Below are positions 42,106-53,975 of a stretch of 64,000 bases of DNA, one piece after another. The DNA is from Thinopyrum elongatum. Its lineage: Eukaryota > Streptophyta > Magnoliopsida > Poales > Poaceae. The DNA is taken from assembly GCA_011799875.1 (NCBI GenBank), contig CM022297.1, positions 537,761,135-537,825,134 on the forward strand. Reading direction: 5' to 3'. The notes beneath the pieces are model-generated. The model ran no database searches and was not told the DNA's origin. It saw only the letters and a list, made by a program, of their open reading frames with translations. Position numbers and translations under genes: made by a program. Position 1 is the first letter of the stretch. Each line of letters begins with the position of its first letter.

Positions 42106-45100
42106 GATGATTTATTCGTGGGCGATGATGAATTGCTACAAATACATATACTCCTACCCTCCATGCATGTCAGCATCCGGTGCTACCGCTTGATTCCCTG
42201 AAGATCGAAGAACCACCCCCGCCCTTAACAAATCATTTCATATAAACTACTGTACCTAGCAATGTAAAAATACAAAAGGATAAAATCACTAACCTGTCAT
42301 AGAAAAAATGGCACACTCCTGGCCGTCCTGCATGTTTTGGCATCAATTTCCCTCACCTTGCATGTCACCGTGTCCTTAAGAAAAACAAACACATTGGTAA
42401 TTATAATTAAGAACTTCGCCTACAACAAAACAGAACCAGCAGCAACTCATCGCTTTCATTGTCTTCAAGGCCCTCATTGTCCTCTGGTAATATAGTTTGG
42501 GAGAAGTCCATATTACCCCCTTGAACTTGTCTTAGGCTTCACTTTACAAACCTCAACATTGTGTTCGTTCAAGTTTCATCCTTCAACTTTATAAACCGGT
42601 CATAAATATAAGGGGTCTGCTTCAGTATACCCACCTTAAGTGAGTGAATGGTGGAGATTAAAACGTCCATAGAACCAAGATAAGCCTTCCATAGAACCAA
42701 GATAGCATTATCTCTCAGATTCTCTCTTTGGCCAGTTTCTCTCTTTAGGAGAAGCACACAAAGCAGATATTACAATTCATTTCAGATTCCACTTACACTC
42801 TACTGGGTAACTGGAATTTGCTACTCCAATAAGTAACAAACCACTAAATCCATCTAAAATTTGCATAGCCACACTGAGTTATATAGATTCCAAATTGTAT
42901 TTAGCTACCTTCAACAATCATCATTCACACATGCATATTATATTTTCAAAATTGACATTTTCATTCCTGTGTGGCACAAATTTCATGTGCCATGTATATA
43001 TATACATGCAGATCCGCGCAGCCACCAATTGCCTGCATGATGCAAATCTCATGCACCTCTATCATCCATGCCTCTATTTTATTCCTCCATCAGCCCTCAT
43101 TGCCCGGGCTGGCCTACAATCTAGATCCGTAACAATAGGAAGTGGGGGAAAGGGGAGGTGTGGTTTGAATGTGGGTGCCAGTAATGTATTGCACTTATGT
43201 AATATATTCTACTTACCACATCAGCCAACAAAAATAAGAAATTGTATCACCAGGTGTAGGTAGTAAATATTAAATAGGTAGAATTTTTTTGACAAGAGAT
43301 ATAACAAACACAAGAATGTACGGTGAACAATCACGAAGATATGAATGGACCTTGTGCTTTAGAGTGGCATGCTCCCTCCATATCTTTTGTAATGATATAT
43401 CCCTGATACAAGCACCCCAAGAACTGAGAATTGGTGTGCGCACAATGTACATTCCCAACAAACATAGCGTGGTTCTGTGAGTTAAAGAGGTAAAAATACT
43501 AAGAATTGGTACATAAGAGCAAGCCAAATTGGATGCCAGGAGAGCTGTGGAACTCCCTCATGGCTTGGTGCAAACTGTAAGTGTCACTAAAATAGACACT
43601 CGAGTGTCAGGCCTACATTATTTTCTATGAAAGGAATTTGAACATCCCACAACCGGCCACTTATTGAGAGAAATATGATCACAACCAACCACTTTTTGAG
43701 AGAAATATGAACAGGGCGACATATGGATGAGAAGGGAAAACATTTGGGGACTGTTTTCGCTGTTTCATTCTATAATCAATGAACAATTGATTTATTATGT
43801 CTAGTGATCTCATTGTGGAAGGGCTATTGGAGTTTGGATAAAAATCTTGCGCACATGCTTTGATTTTCGTTATCCAATTTGGTTGGAAACTAATAACTTT
43901 GCCCATCTGCAATAGAAACAGCAGTGCAGATCAGGGACTTGTTAGTCCATGTCCTTTACCTCATAGTGCAAAAGGTATTCTGTAGTAACATTTTGTCATT
44001 TTTTATTAGTATAATCCTGAATTTTTTAACTGCTTGATATGGCTGCTGAGTACTATCAAACTGTATTCATATTTATTGTTTTCCTCAGCTGTAATTGCAT
44101 GCAGAAACATACCATCTACATTTACTTAATAGGGGTAAAATTAGTTGCATAGTTAGTTTTGCACCGCCCGAGAGAACTCCCACTTAAACGCTATTAATCT
44201 CGTGAGGTCCGTGGAACTGAAGAGCGGAATATCCAAATGGGGGATGAACTGAAGTGTTCATGTGCACGTACCTCCCAGCCAAGGTAATGAACTGCTCATC
44301 TTCACTCTGGAAGAACGATCGACAACCCAAGATGCATCGGTGACAAGATCCAAAGTTGCTTTGCATTCCTCAAAATTCAAAATTGTGGTGACAAGACAAC
44401 CTATTAATCTGACATAGCTTTAGATAGCAACTCAGTGACCTTTTTCTTGAATGCAAAGGGTTAATGCTTAATCTAAAGAACGAAAGAAAACGGGTTGACA
44501 TATGTTGCAGTTCTTGGAGTAGTAGAACAGGCTGCTTGAGAAAAAATTAAGACATGCCCAAAACTTAATTAGGTGCACTAATTAAGTATAAAATATCCAA
44601 TGCATCCGCTGCAATGAGAAGTTCAAGATACTTAGAAACATAGTAACAGATTATAGACTACTATAGCTTTGTATCTTGACGAAAGTGAGAAAAATTGCTT
44701 CTTTGTCAAACGTACAAAGAAAATCAACAAAGAAAATCAACGCTCGTATACCTGGACCTCACATCGATTGTCGAGCCGTGTCTTGCACTCCTAGTTCCTC
44801 TCCACCTCGACGGCGTTGTTGTGATTCCCACCACTCTCCGCAGCCGCCGGCCCTTGCACGGCCAGAAACAAATCAGCGAGAGCAGGGATCACATGGGAAA
44901 GAAGTCACATGAGCACGATAACCCATTACCTTATCACCTGCTTTTCACTCCTGCGTGGGAACCGGTGTTGTTGCCACCATGTACGTCCAGCTTCTTCATC
45001 CATCGCCCAGATCTGTCAGTCTTCGCCCAGCTACTGGGACTGTGATTGTGGTGGCGGCGACCTGCATAGTCGGGCATGAAAAGACACAGAGCATGGCATC

Positions 45101-47064
45101 GATGGCGCCGATGGAGTAAACGGAGGGGTTGACCCTGCCGATGAGTGCGGTGGCGTCCGTCGGCGTGGGCATTCCGGCGATCAGCATTCATATGCTACCT
45201 AGCACGGACATACCTCTCCTTCTCCTCGACCACTGCCGCCGCCGCCTCCATCATGTGTCTCGGACAACGACGACCACCCTCCACACAGTCGCATTAGGCG
45301 TGCCCCATCCACCGGCGAAGACGACTGTGAAGTAGCCATCGGATCGGAGCCCTCCTAAGGCATAGTCTTCTCTGGGGTTGCCGGATCGGTGCCTCATCAG
45401 ACCTCTAGGGTTTGGAAGGGAGAAAATAGTGGGGTTGGGGATAAGGAGACGGGGCGTGTTCTGCTGGTAATTAGGAAAGTTTCTGCTGGCGACGTCAATT
45501 GATGATTGATCATGGGTTTTACATGGTTATTATTTATCCATCGGTTCTTTGTGGGAATGAAAAAAAATCGTTGGCGAGGTGGGAAGGCGTACATGGGAGG
45601 TGGAGAGGACGAACGAACCATATCGATGGTGGGGCCTGCGAATGAACGATCGACGTAAGTATGGAAAGGGATCGGTGGGAGAAATAAATCGGAGAGGGAG
45701 GTGATATGTTTGGAAGGTGATCTCATGTATATGGTATTATTTCTGAATTCTTAATTACCAAATATTTACATGATTGAATTGAATCGACACCTGCCAAAGC
45801 AAGCACGAATAAATGGAAGGAGTATCACACGCGATTCGGTTTTAAGTGCGAAGAAGGAAAAATTAACGTGGGAGGGGTGGTGGGAGGTGGGACGAAAAAA
45901 ACCGGACGAAAAAAAACTGTGGAGACTATTCTACCAATTGAGACATTAGAAGTAGAGATAATGTTTCCTCTCCCGTAAAAAAAACGTTTCGCTCCTCTAC
46001 CTTCGTCCGCCTCTCCTTTTCCTTCGTTGCTTCTCCCATGCTCGAATTTTTTCGTCGAACCGTGCACTCCCCTGGTTTTCTTTGGTCCATGCCTTCCTGT
46101 AAGGTAAGTTGTCCCACCACTAGGAAAGTACTGATTCAATCATCTTAATTTTCATTATTTTTTCACACCACCATTCAATCATCATAATTTGCATTCCTTA
46201 CTTAAACCTACCATAAATCTCTTATTTGGTAATCTTTTCTTTGTTAGTCACGGTCCATAATTTCCTTCTATCTTTAGGATCACCAGGATTGACAGTACCA
46301 TTTCTTCTTTCCTCTCTATTCATCCAATCCAATGAATCCATTCGATTTTCCCCTCGCGAGCCTTGCGGGCGGCACCTCTCAAGTGGTCGTGTTCCAGTCC
46401 GTCTTGATAGCCAACGAATCCTACTTGCACCGCAGCAGGCGGAGGATCCTCTACTCGCCCATCGTGTGGCATCTTCGTTGATCTGGAGCTTCCCTGTGAC
46501 GGCTCCATGTTGGACACGTGCTTCTCAACCCCATGGTGCCATGTTAGAAGCGTGCTCCATGGTCGAAGTTGGGTTAGTTGGCTATATATGGTTCACATGT
46601 GGCCTCGTGATCGTCTCTTGGTCCTCTCTTCTAGGACGGCACGTGGCGGCGACGATGTGAGAACGCGACGCGGCTGCTCGAGGGAGCAGGGTGGCGGGCT
46701 TGAGGGGCGCAGGGACTAAGAACGCGGCGTGGCTGCTCGACCGTCAAATCGATGCCTCCCACTGAAGGGCAACAACATCTGCATACATATGCTCAACCGT
46801 GGTGCGTCGTTACTGCTTCTCTCCACTGGACAAAACCTCCACGTCGCGCCACTACCCGCCAATATGGGACGCTGCAACCATCGTTTATTTCTTTGCCTCA
46901 GTCCCCTGGCCTTCAGCTCCCTGGTCCAAAGCAAGCAGGGTCATCCATGGCGAGTTGGACAGCCGCAGTCTATCTTGATCCTAGGCATCAGCGATGCTTC
47001 AACCACGCCGATGGCACCAGAAGCAGCCATAGTCGAGGGGAGAAACCACTACACCAGCGAGCAT
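42106..47064. other. Low-information spacer, no gene called
   Basis: Nearly 5 kb without a convincing coding region or intact element. 42490-42640 resembles the grass repeat family with GAAGTCCATATTACCCCCTTGA. 44730-45400 and 46220-47050 have GC-rich, codon-like stretches on both strands but no domain. These may be decayed repeats or lost genes. Confidence 0.35.
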
Positions 47065-47083
47065 CACTAGTAGAAAAAGGCCC
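47065..47083. repeat. CACTA terminal repeat, 3' end of the element
   Basis: CACTAGTAGAAAAAGGCCC, the standard start of Triticeae CACTA elements. The flanking triplet CAT would be the target duplication. Confidence 0.85.
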
Positions 47084-47084
47084 A

Positions 47085-47285
47085 TTAGCCCCGGTTCCAC
47101 CGGCCCTTTAGCCCCGGTTCTGGAACCGGGACTAAAGGGTCGTGACTAAAATCCAAAACCTTTACTCCTGGTTTGCGTACGAACCGGGATAGAAGAGGCT
47201 CCACGTGGCCGCTGCGGGGCGCCCAGGCAGGAGCATCTTTAGTCCCGGTTAGTAACACCAACCGGGACCAAAAGGCTTCCACGCG
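47085..47285. repeat. CACTA subterminal inverted motifs
   Basis: Three pairs of CCCCGGTT/AACCGGGA words in both orientations (for example GCCCCGGTTC..GAACCGGGACTAAAG and AGTCCCGGTTAG..CCAACCGGGACCA). They are the probable binding sites of the element's own subterminal-binding protein. Confidence 0.8.
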
Positions 47286-47622
47286 TCAGCAGCTGGCAGG
47301 AGCTGGGGGTTTTTTTTAAGGGGGGGGTTATGGGTTTTGAAGGGTTAATTTAGGGGTTTCATATTGTGTTAGCTAGCTAATAGAGAGAAGTGACCTCTCT
47401 TATCTCCGTGTTTGGTCGACGCTACCTACTATACGTATAGAGAGAACTCGACACGCCAGCTAGTAAGCAAATGAAGGAACCATTAATTACACAAGATCGT
47501 CATGAACATATACAGAGAGGAGTGACCTCTCTTTCTCCGAGAGATTGGTCGAACAACAAGTTTTCGTATATCTATCCGACGCTACTAGCTACATATATAC
47601 AATATAAGATCTCTTACAATCC

Positions 47623-47757
47623 CTAACATCTAATGTCAATTTCCACATGGTATTCTCCGTCTTTATTGATGACGTGGTCAAGAAAGAATCCCGCCAATTC
47701 CTCTTGAATTGCTCGTATGCGATCATGTGGTAGGAGTTCATCCCGCAACTGCCAGAC
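47623..47757 (-). pseudogene. Last exon of the ULP1-like gene
   Basis: Acceptor TTAG|GTCTGG; V-W-Q-L-R-D-E-L-L-P-H-D-R-I-R-A-I-Q-E-E-L-A-G-F-F then D-H-V-I-N-K and a TAG at 47625-47623. It is in phase with the previous exon. Confidence 0.7.
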
Positions 47758-47852
47758 CTAATTTAAAGAAGGGGGTCAATACATATATATGAATGAAACT
47801 CAACGCAAATGATGGTAATAAAATAAAATTATGAATATTATTGTTTATGTAC

Positions 47853-47942
47853 TTGATATTGTTCTTCAGAGTAGCCCCGCAGAGAGGTCGCGTTGTAGAT
47901 GAACTCACAAACGTAGTATCCACAAAAATCATTCCCGGCTTC
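47853..47942 (-). pseudogene. ULP1-like exon with the catalytic Cys
   Basis: Exactly 30 codons between GTAG| and CAA|GTACAT. E-A-G-N-D-F-C-G-Y-Y-V-C-E-F-I-Y-N contains the F-C-G-Y-Y-V-C signature; the first Cys is the predicted nucleophile. It reads cleanly. Confidence 0.75.
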
Positions 47943-48211
47943 CTACCACAAGTACTTTACGAGAAATAGAGTTCAATCAAACTGATAATCAAGCATGATA
48001 AATGGTATTGATGAAACTAGAATCAATGGGAGATGCGCGGAACTAGGTAGTAGTACTTACTTTCGGGTGTGTAAATCGCAGCTTGCTCGGCAGTCCCGGA
48101 GCATTTACGGTGAACTCTTTCCAAACCCCGCCAGACAAAGAAAATAATTACTTGATATCAGGAAATGAACAAAGTTGCCGATATGGTGCGATAATGATCG
48201 ATTGAACTTAC

Positions 48212-48330
48212 TTCTGAAGCATTTGAGTCATGTCCACATAGTCGTCGGGATCTTTTTGTCTCGAGTCTAAGACGGTTACTACTCCCTGGTCAAGCTTAAT
48301 CTCTAGGAGAATAAAGTGGAACGTGCGCAC
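48212..48330 (-). pseudogene. ULP1-like exon with the catalytic His and Asp
   Basis: F-H-F-I-L-L-E-I-K-L-D-Q-G-V-V-T-V-L-D then R-Q-K-D-P-D-D-Y-V-D-M. The donor CAGAA|GTAAGT is good. The acceptor is not visible as AG (sequence reads GCGCAC|GTTCCAC), which may be a mutated CAG, so the start is approximate. Confidence 0.65.
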
Positions 48331-49409
48331 GCATGCATAACTCATCAATTACATTACTATAACCTCGAGTAATAAGGGAAACCGAATATGCACAAGACAG
48401 TAACACTCACTTGAAGTTGTAAGGAAAGAGTATTTTATCTTTGTTTTGATTTTTGAGCAACGGTTGTAGCAAGTTGTTCTCGGTTTCTGTGACATTCTTT
48501 TGAACCGTCCATTCATGTATGATATTTGGGTTAATGAACCCAATGTCATAGATTTATGCTTTTCTGCATTCGACGATCTTCAATCTGCATAATATAGTGA
48601 GGATAATTATATATACACATGCAATGAAAGAGCTGAACTATATATAGAGACTTAATTACAGAAGTAGTACTTACAGACAGTAGCAAGTCACGAGTGTTTT
48701 GTCGAGGGCCTTTTGATTGTATAACTGGAATAACCCGTCAAATTCAACAGACAACAGATCCATTCCAACGATGTCGTGCTCCTCTTTAATTCTCAGCGTC
48801 AAAGTATCCTTCCCAGACTCGCTGCAGGTTTTCATGTACCATTCATGGAATCTTCGCATCATCGTTGTTAGAGGAGGATGACCAGGTTTGATGAGAGGCT
48901 GCCCGTACTGGTATCTGAATTCGTCCACCTCCATTGTTTCAAACTCTATATCATCGCTCAGGTAATCAGGAGGATTGGTACCGGGCACCATCCCCGGCTG
49001 AACGATATCGCTAGACACCTTGAGCGGGGGGCACAATTGGTTCGCCTGTTCGTCGAGCTGTGGATTTTTTTCCCACTTCTTCGTTCTGCTAACCTTTTAT
49101 CACTCGAAGTACTTCCCGACTGCCGCGCATCTTCATATGTCTTTTTAAGACAGCGGACATAGTTGGAATCCGGTGGAGGCGGTGGTGGTCGCTTCAGGGC
49201 ATCGATAGTGCGCTTCGATTTCACCGGATCTATCGTCTCCTTCGGAGGTGGAGGTTTCTTTGCAAAAAAGTCCCTCACTTGGGCTCCACAGATATCCGGG
49301 TTTTCCTTCTCGGTCCTCTCATATGGTAACTTTTCCAGAGGCTTGAGAGATGGACCGTATCTGAATTGCCTCCCGCCTCTGCTTGTACTGCTAGCCGCCG
49401 AAGCGGCAT

Positions 49410-49705
49410 CGTCTCTCTTCCGTTGTTGCTTACGAGGCGGAGAAGGAGGCGGAGTGCTCCGACGCACCGGAGGAGCCGGAGCGGCGGCGTCTCTCTTCTG
49501 CCATTGCTGACGAGGCGGAGAAGGAGGCGGAGTGCTTCGATGCGCTGGAGCAGGCGAAGGAGGAGGCGGAGTGCCCTCACGCGCCGGAGGAGGCGGAGAA
49601 GGAGGCGGAGTGCCCTGATCACTCGCCAGAGGAGGAGGAGGAGGAGGAAGAGGCGGAGTGCCCTGACTCGCCGGAGAAGGAGGAGGAGGCGGAGGCGTCC
49701 AGTTT
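49410..49705 (-). repeat. Coding minisatellite, Pro-rich (GTPPPSPPPP-type units)
   Basis: Imperfect 27-45-base units encode repeats such as G-T-P-P-P-S-P-P-P-P-A and R-S-T-P-P-P-S-P-P-R-Q-Q within the large exon of the CACTA second gene. Plus-strand Arg/Ser frames over the same bases are shadows. Confidence 0.8.
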
Positions 49706-51135
49706 GAAAGCTTGATGTACTCCTTCCGCCATAGACATGTACTCCTCAGAGCATAAACCAGCTGATTCTCCCCTTCACCTGTAGGGTGGTCAAGCTCGAG
49801 CTCCTCAAATCCCTCCATTACTTCATCCACCGTCACAACAGCATAGCCATGTGGAATCGGACGGCAGTGAAAAGTTTCGTCGGGTTGAGGAGGTGCAACA
49901 GAGCCGACAGCCGCCTTCAAAGTGAGGTTCTGCCATTTCGTCATAAGCTGGCAATGTTGAGCCTCCGTGATAGTATCCACAGGGTAGCTAGGAGCCGTGA
50001 AGTCAGGCTGAACGAGCTCCGTGGAAAGCCACGCTGCTTCTCCGCTGAGATGGCGGGGTAGCTTCTGGGGTAGCTTCGTGCCGCTGAGATGGTTGGCCGG
50101 CAGCTCGCTGGCTCTCAAGTTCCTCTAGCTTTACTAGTCTTGCATTGAGCTTTTGCATTTCGCTCAGCTCCGCTTTCCTCCTTCTCTCCCGGCTTCTATA
50201 ACCGCCTGTGCCGGGAAACCCAACCACCCATGGAACGGAGCCTGGTGTGCCTCGTGTTCGTCCAGGGTGCTCAGGATTCCCGAGGGCCTCAGTCAGCTCG
50301 TCCTTCTCTCTGTCGGGAATGAACGCCCCTTCCTGCGCTGCGGTGATATACTTCTGAAGCTTCTTGACGGGTATTGCAAGTTGCTCGTCCGTCCAACGGC
50401 ACTCCCCTGTTTCAGGGTCCAAAGTTCCCCCAACCCCGAAGAACCAAGTCCTTAAATGGTCTGGCAAGTTCAATGTCTCTGGTTCGACCCCTTTAGCAAG
50501 CAGGTCATTCTCAGCTTTGTCCCACAACGGCTGGGCTTTGAGGTAGCCACCTGACCCTGTGTGATGGTGAAACTTCTTCTTTGCAGCATTGTTCTTGTTT
50601 GTCTCTGACATTTTCTTACTCTTGTTCGATGTCTTGTAGGCCACAAATGCGGGCCAGTGATCTCTTATCTTCTCAAATCGGCCGGTGAATTCTGGAGTCT
50701 TCCCTTTGTCGACAAACTTTGATTTCAACTTGTTCTTCCACCTCCTGAATAGATCTGCCATCTTCTTAAGAGCACACGCCTTGACCTGTGGCTCTATAAC
50801 TGGCTTATTCGGATCCTCTGGCGGTAGGGTGAAATTTGCCTTTAGCGAGGTCCAAAGACCATCTTTCTGTCTATCGGTGACATAAGAAACTTCAGGGTCG
50901 TCGTCCTTAGGCTTATTCCATTGCTGGATGCTGATCAGGATGCTGTCCCTAACAATAGCTCTGCACTGAGCAGAAAATGCGTCCTTGGTCCGCTTGGGTT
51001 CAATCGGTAGGCCATCGTCCGCGATTGCTGTGATTGTGAATCTTTCATCCTGGCGCAACCTTTTCTTCGGGCCTCGTCTCGTTACGGAAGTTTGGCTCAA
51101 TCCGGAGGGCTATAAAAGAAGAAAGAAGTGTTAAT

Positions 51136-51140
51136 ATATG
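51136..51140. repeat. Target duplication ATATG, left copy
   Basis: ATATG directly before the LTR; the same five bases follow it at 52912-52916. Confidence 0.92.
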
Positions 51141-52911
51141 TGTTGGGAAACGTAGAATGCAATTTCAAAAAATTTCCTACGCTCACGCAAGATCAATCTA
51201 GGAATGCATAGCAACGAGAGGGGGATAGTGTGTCCACATACCCTCGTAGACCAAAAAGCGGAAGTGTTTGACAACGCGGTTAATGTAGTCGAACTTCTTC
51301 TCGTTCCGACCGATCAAGTACCGAACGTACGGCACCTCCGAGTTCTGCACACGTTCAGCTCGATGACGTCGCTCGAACTATTGATCCAGCAAAGTGTCGA
51401 GGGAGAGTTCCGTCAGCACGAAGGCGTGGTGACGGTGATGGTGAAGTGATCCGCGCAGGGCTTCGCATAAGCACTACGAAGATATGACCGGAGGCGTAAA
51501 CTGTGGAGGGGGGCGCCGCACACGGCTAGGAATCAATGTTGTGTGTTCTAGCGGTGCCCCCCCCACATATATATAGGTGGGAGAGGGAGAGGGGCAGCAA
51601 GGGGCACCCCAAGTAGGAGTAATCCTACTTGGATGCCTCCCACAAGTCGGCCTCCCCCCTTCCATAAGTGTCGGAGGGGGAAGGAAAGAGAGGGGGGGGG
51701 GGGGGGGGGAGAAGGGAAGGGGGAGGCCGAATCCTTCCCTTTCCTTTCTACCTTCCCCTCCTTCCTTCTCCTCCTATTCGGCCTATATGGGGCGCACCAG
51801 CCCACTAGGGGCTGGTCTGTCCCGCCCTTGGCCCAGTAAGGCCCATATCTTTGTCGGGGGGTTCCCGAAACCCCTTCCGGTGACTCGATACGTACCCGGT
51901 ACCCCCGGAACACTTCCGGTGTCCGAATACTATCGTCCTATATATGAATCTTTACCTCTCGACCATTTCGAGACTCCTCGTCATGTCCGTGATCTCATCC
52001 GGGACTTCGAACAACATTCGGTCACCAAATCACATAACTCATATAATACAAAATCATCATCGAACGTTAAGCGTGCGGACCCTACGGGTTCGAGAACTAT
52101 GAAGACATGACCGAGACACCTCTCCGGTCAATAACCAACAGCGGAACCTGGATGCTCATATTGGTTCCCACATATTCTACGAAGATCTTTATCGGTCGTA
52201 TCGTAATGACAACATATGTTATTCCCTTTGCCATCGGTATGTTACTTGCCTGAGATTCGATCGTCGATATCTTCATACCTAGTTCAATCTTGTTACCCGC
52301 AAGTCTCTTTACTCGTTTCGTAATGCATCATCCCGCAAATAACTCATTAGTCACATTGCTTGCAAGGCTTATTACGATGTGCATTACCAAGAGGGCCCAG
52401 AGATACCTCTCCGATACTCGGAGTGATAAATCCTAATATCGATCTATGTTAACCCAACAAACACCTTCGGAGATACCTGTAGAGCATCTTTATAATCACC
52501 CAGTTACGTTGTGATGTTTGATAGCACACAAGGTATTCCTCCGGTATTCGGGAGTTGCATAATCTCATAGTCAAAGGAATATGTATATGACATGAAGAAA
52601 GCAATAGCAATAAAACTGAACGATCAATATGCTAAGCTAACGGATGGGTCTTGTCCATCACATCATTCTCCTAATGATGTGATCCCGTTCATCAAAGGAC
52701 AACACATGTCTATGGTTAGGAAACTTAACCATCTTTGATTAACGAGCTAGTCTAGTAGAGGCTTACTAGGACTCTGTGTTTTGTCTATGTATCCACACAT
52801 GTATCAAGTTTCCGGTTAATACAATTCTAGCATGAATAATAAACATTTATCAGGATATAAGGAAATATAAAATAACAACTTTATTATTGCCTCTAGGGCA
52901 TATTTCCTTCA
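51141..52911 (-). mobile_element. Angela/BARE1/WIS-type solo LTR
   Basis: 1771 bp. The minus strand reads TGAAGGAAATATGCCCTAGA (52911) to TTCTACGTTTCCCAACA (51141), both the expected ends, with exact ATATG duplications. No internal domain or second LTR, so it is the product of LTR-LTR recombination. It lies in the intron between exons 1 and 2 of the CACTA second gene. The G-run at 51692-51710 may be unstable. Confidence 0.93.
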
Positions 52912-52916
52912 ATATG
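52912..52916. repeat. Target duplication ATATG, right copy
   Basis: Exact copy of 51136-51140. Confidence 0.92.
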
Positions 52917-52975
52917 TACATACCAAAACAATTAATGCATCAATTAGTCAGCACAGGCTTAATTAATATATATAC

Positions 52976-53222
52976 CTCGCCGGACTTTGCAACAGCTCCC
53001 TCCTCCGTTCGGTCACCGGAGCCGTCATCATGGTCTCCTTCTTCCTCCGCCATTCGGTCACCGGAGCCGTCATGATCATGTCCTTTCTCCTCCATTGTTC
53101 GATCACCGGAGCCGTCATCTCTCCTTCCAGACCATCGGTGTCGTTGAGAAACGACAAGACATCATGTCCGTCGTGGTTATGTCCCCCAACAACTCTTCTT
53201 GTTCTAAGTCTCTTTGATCCAT
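52976..53222 (-). pseudogene. First exon of the CACTA second gene, DGSGDR repeats
   Basis: ATG at 53222-53220, then N-H-D-G-H-D-V-L-S-F-L-N-D-T-D-G-L-E and three repeats of D-D/H-D-G-S-G-D-R about 48 bases apart, ending S-G-E|GTATAT. The initial M-D-Q-R-D-L-E-Q-E-E frame, the middle frame and the repeat frame do not join without small shifts, so the exon is damaged. Confidence 0.55.
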
Positions 53223-53329
53223 AGTTTCTGCAAATATTACAACATGGCAATTAATATACAAACATGAGAGATGGATATATTAGTGGCAAACATAGACCTA
53301 GCTAGCCAATCACAACAAGGAATCATATT

Positions 53330-53520
53330 AGTGGCCTCGACGCTTCTACGGTTTGGGGTGGCCTCGAGAACGCTTCTAGGGTTTGGGGTGGCCTCGACAA
53401 CGCTCTTTTAACTTGGTAAATTTGGGTGGCCTCGACGCTTCTAGGGTTTGGGGTGGCCTCGGCAATGCTTCTAGGGTTTGGGGTGGCCTCGACGCTTCTA
53501 AGGTTTGATCGGGCGAGAAG
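53330..53520. repeat. Tandem repeat GGCCTCGACxxCGCTTCTAGGGTTTGGGGT-type
   Basis: Five to six units of about 27-33 bases, with variants, the last leading into TTGATCGACGTCCCCCCTCATG. A related unit and the same GATCGACGTCCCCC word reappear at 54535-54630, 54790 and 54945, bracketing the SNF2 hairpin. Confidence 0.75.
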
Positions 53521-53699
53521 GGGTTGATCGACGTCCCCCCTCATGTTGAAGATTTACCAGAGTTTTCTATGAACAAAAAAAAATACTACCTATCACATGA
53601 CATGTCCGGCGACCGGACCGGACCGCCTCTCTCATGAATGTCCGACGTCCGGACCGCCTCTCTCATGAATGTCAAACAAGGGATTCTCTTAACCTTTAA

Positions 53700-53975
53700 G
53701 GGATTTAACAAAATGGCGACATTCTGGATATGCAGAAAATAGTCCATATTTTTCCTGATCTCATCTACCCTTCTATATGTCACGTTGTCTAGTGTCAAAG
53801 GATTCAAGAAAACCATGGCTTCATCATTAGCTGGAAGTAACAGGCGCATAATGGTACGAAGCTCTCCAAAATTGTTTTGGAACGGAGTCCCGGATAGGAT
53901 AATTAGCTTTTTGGTACGAAGTTCAGCAAGAGCCTTCCGAATATCGCTATTTGGATGGCCTTTGCTGAAATTCAT
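53700..53975 (-). pseudogene. SNF2-family ATPase fragment (CLASSY-like), minus copy
   Basis: Frame on the minus strand: G-H-P-N-S-D-I-R-K-A-L-A-E-L, then I-I-L-S-G-T-P-F-Q-N-N-F-G-E-L-R, then R-L-L-L-P-A-N-D-E-A-M and N-V-T-Y-R-R-V-D-E-I-R-K. S-G-T-P-x-Q-N-N-x-x-E-L is SNF2 helicase motif III. The residues G-H before it, together with the rest, suggest the plant CLASSY/DRD1 branch (D-E-G-H type), which acts in RNA-directed DNA methylation. About 90 codons, no start or end of a gene, so it is a captured fragment. It is the left arm of the inverted pair with the entry at 53962. Confidence 0.7.

Larger units (their letters stand above)
47623..53222 (-). pseudogene. CACTA second gene: transposase-associated region plus ULP1-like protease, broken
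   Basis: Exon 1 (53222-52976) starts M-D-Q-R-D-L and carries three D-G-S-G-D-R repeats, with small frame breaks. After an intron holding a solo LTR, a large exon (51109 to 48675) encodes a basic domain (K-K-R-L-R-Q-D-E-R; D-L-F-R-R-W-K-N-K-L), a Pro-rich repeat tract and a C-terminal segment. It has frameshifts near 50029 and 49064. Short exons follow: 48584-48411 (with an in-frame TAA), about 48330-48212 (F-H-F-I-L-L-E-I-K-L and L-D-S-R-Q-K-D-P), about 48137-48061, 47942-47853 (G-N-D-F-C-G-Y-Y-V-C) and 47757-47623, ending at a TAG. H, D and C of a C48/ULP1-type cysteine protease are all recognisable. Such proteases cleave SUMO-like tags in the nucleus; the role in transposition is unknown. 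Confidence 0.75.

Noticed and set aside
41456..42201. Three overlapping 165-214-codon frames on both strands
   Set aside because: No domain or conserved motif; frames open on both strands of a GC-rich block. Only the retroposon-like character was kept, with low confidence.
44676..45335. Possible small host gene
   Set aside because: Short overlapping frames in several phases and both strands with no domain or consistent splice pattern.
49366..49707. Plus-strand Arg/Ser-rich 113-codon frame
   Set aside because: Antisense shadow of the Pro-rich coding minisatellite in the CACTA second gene.
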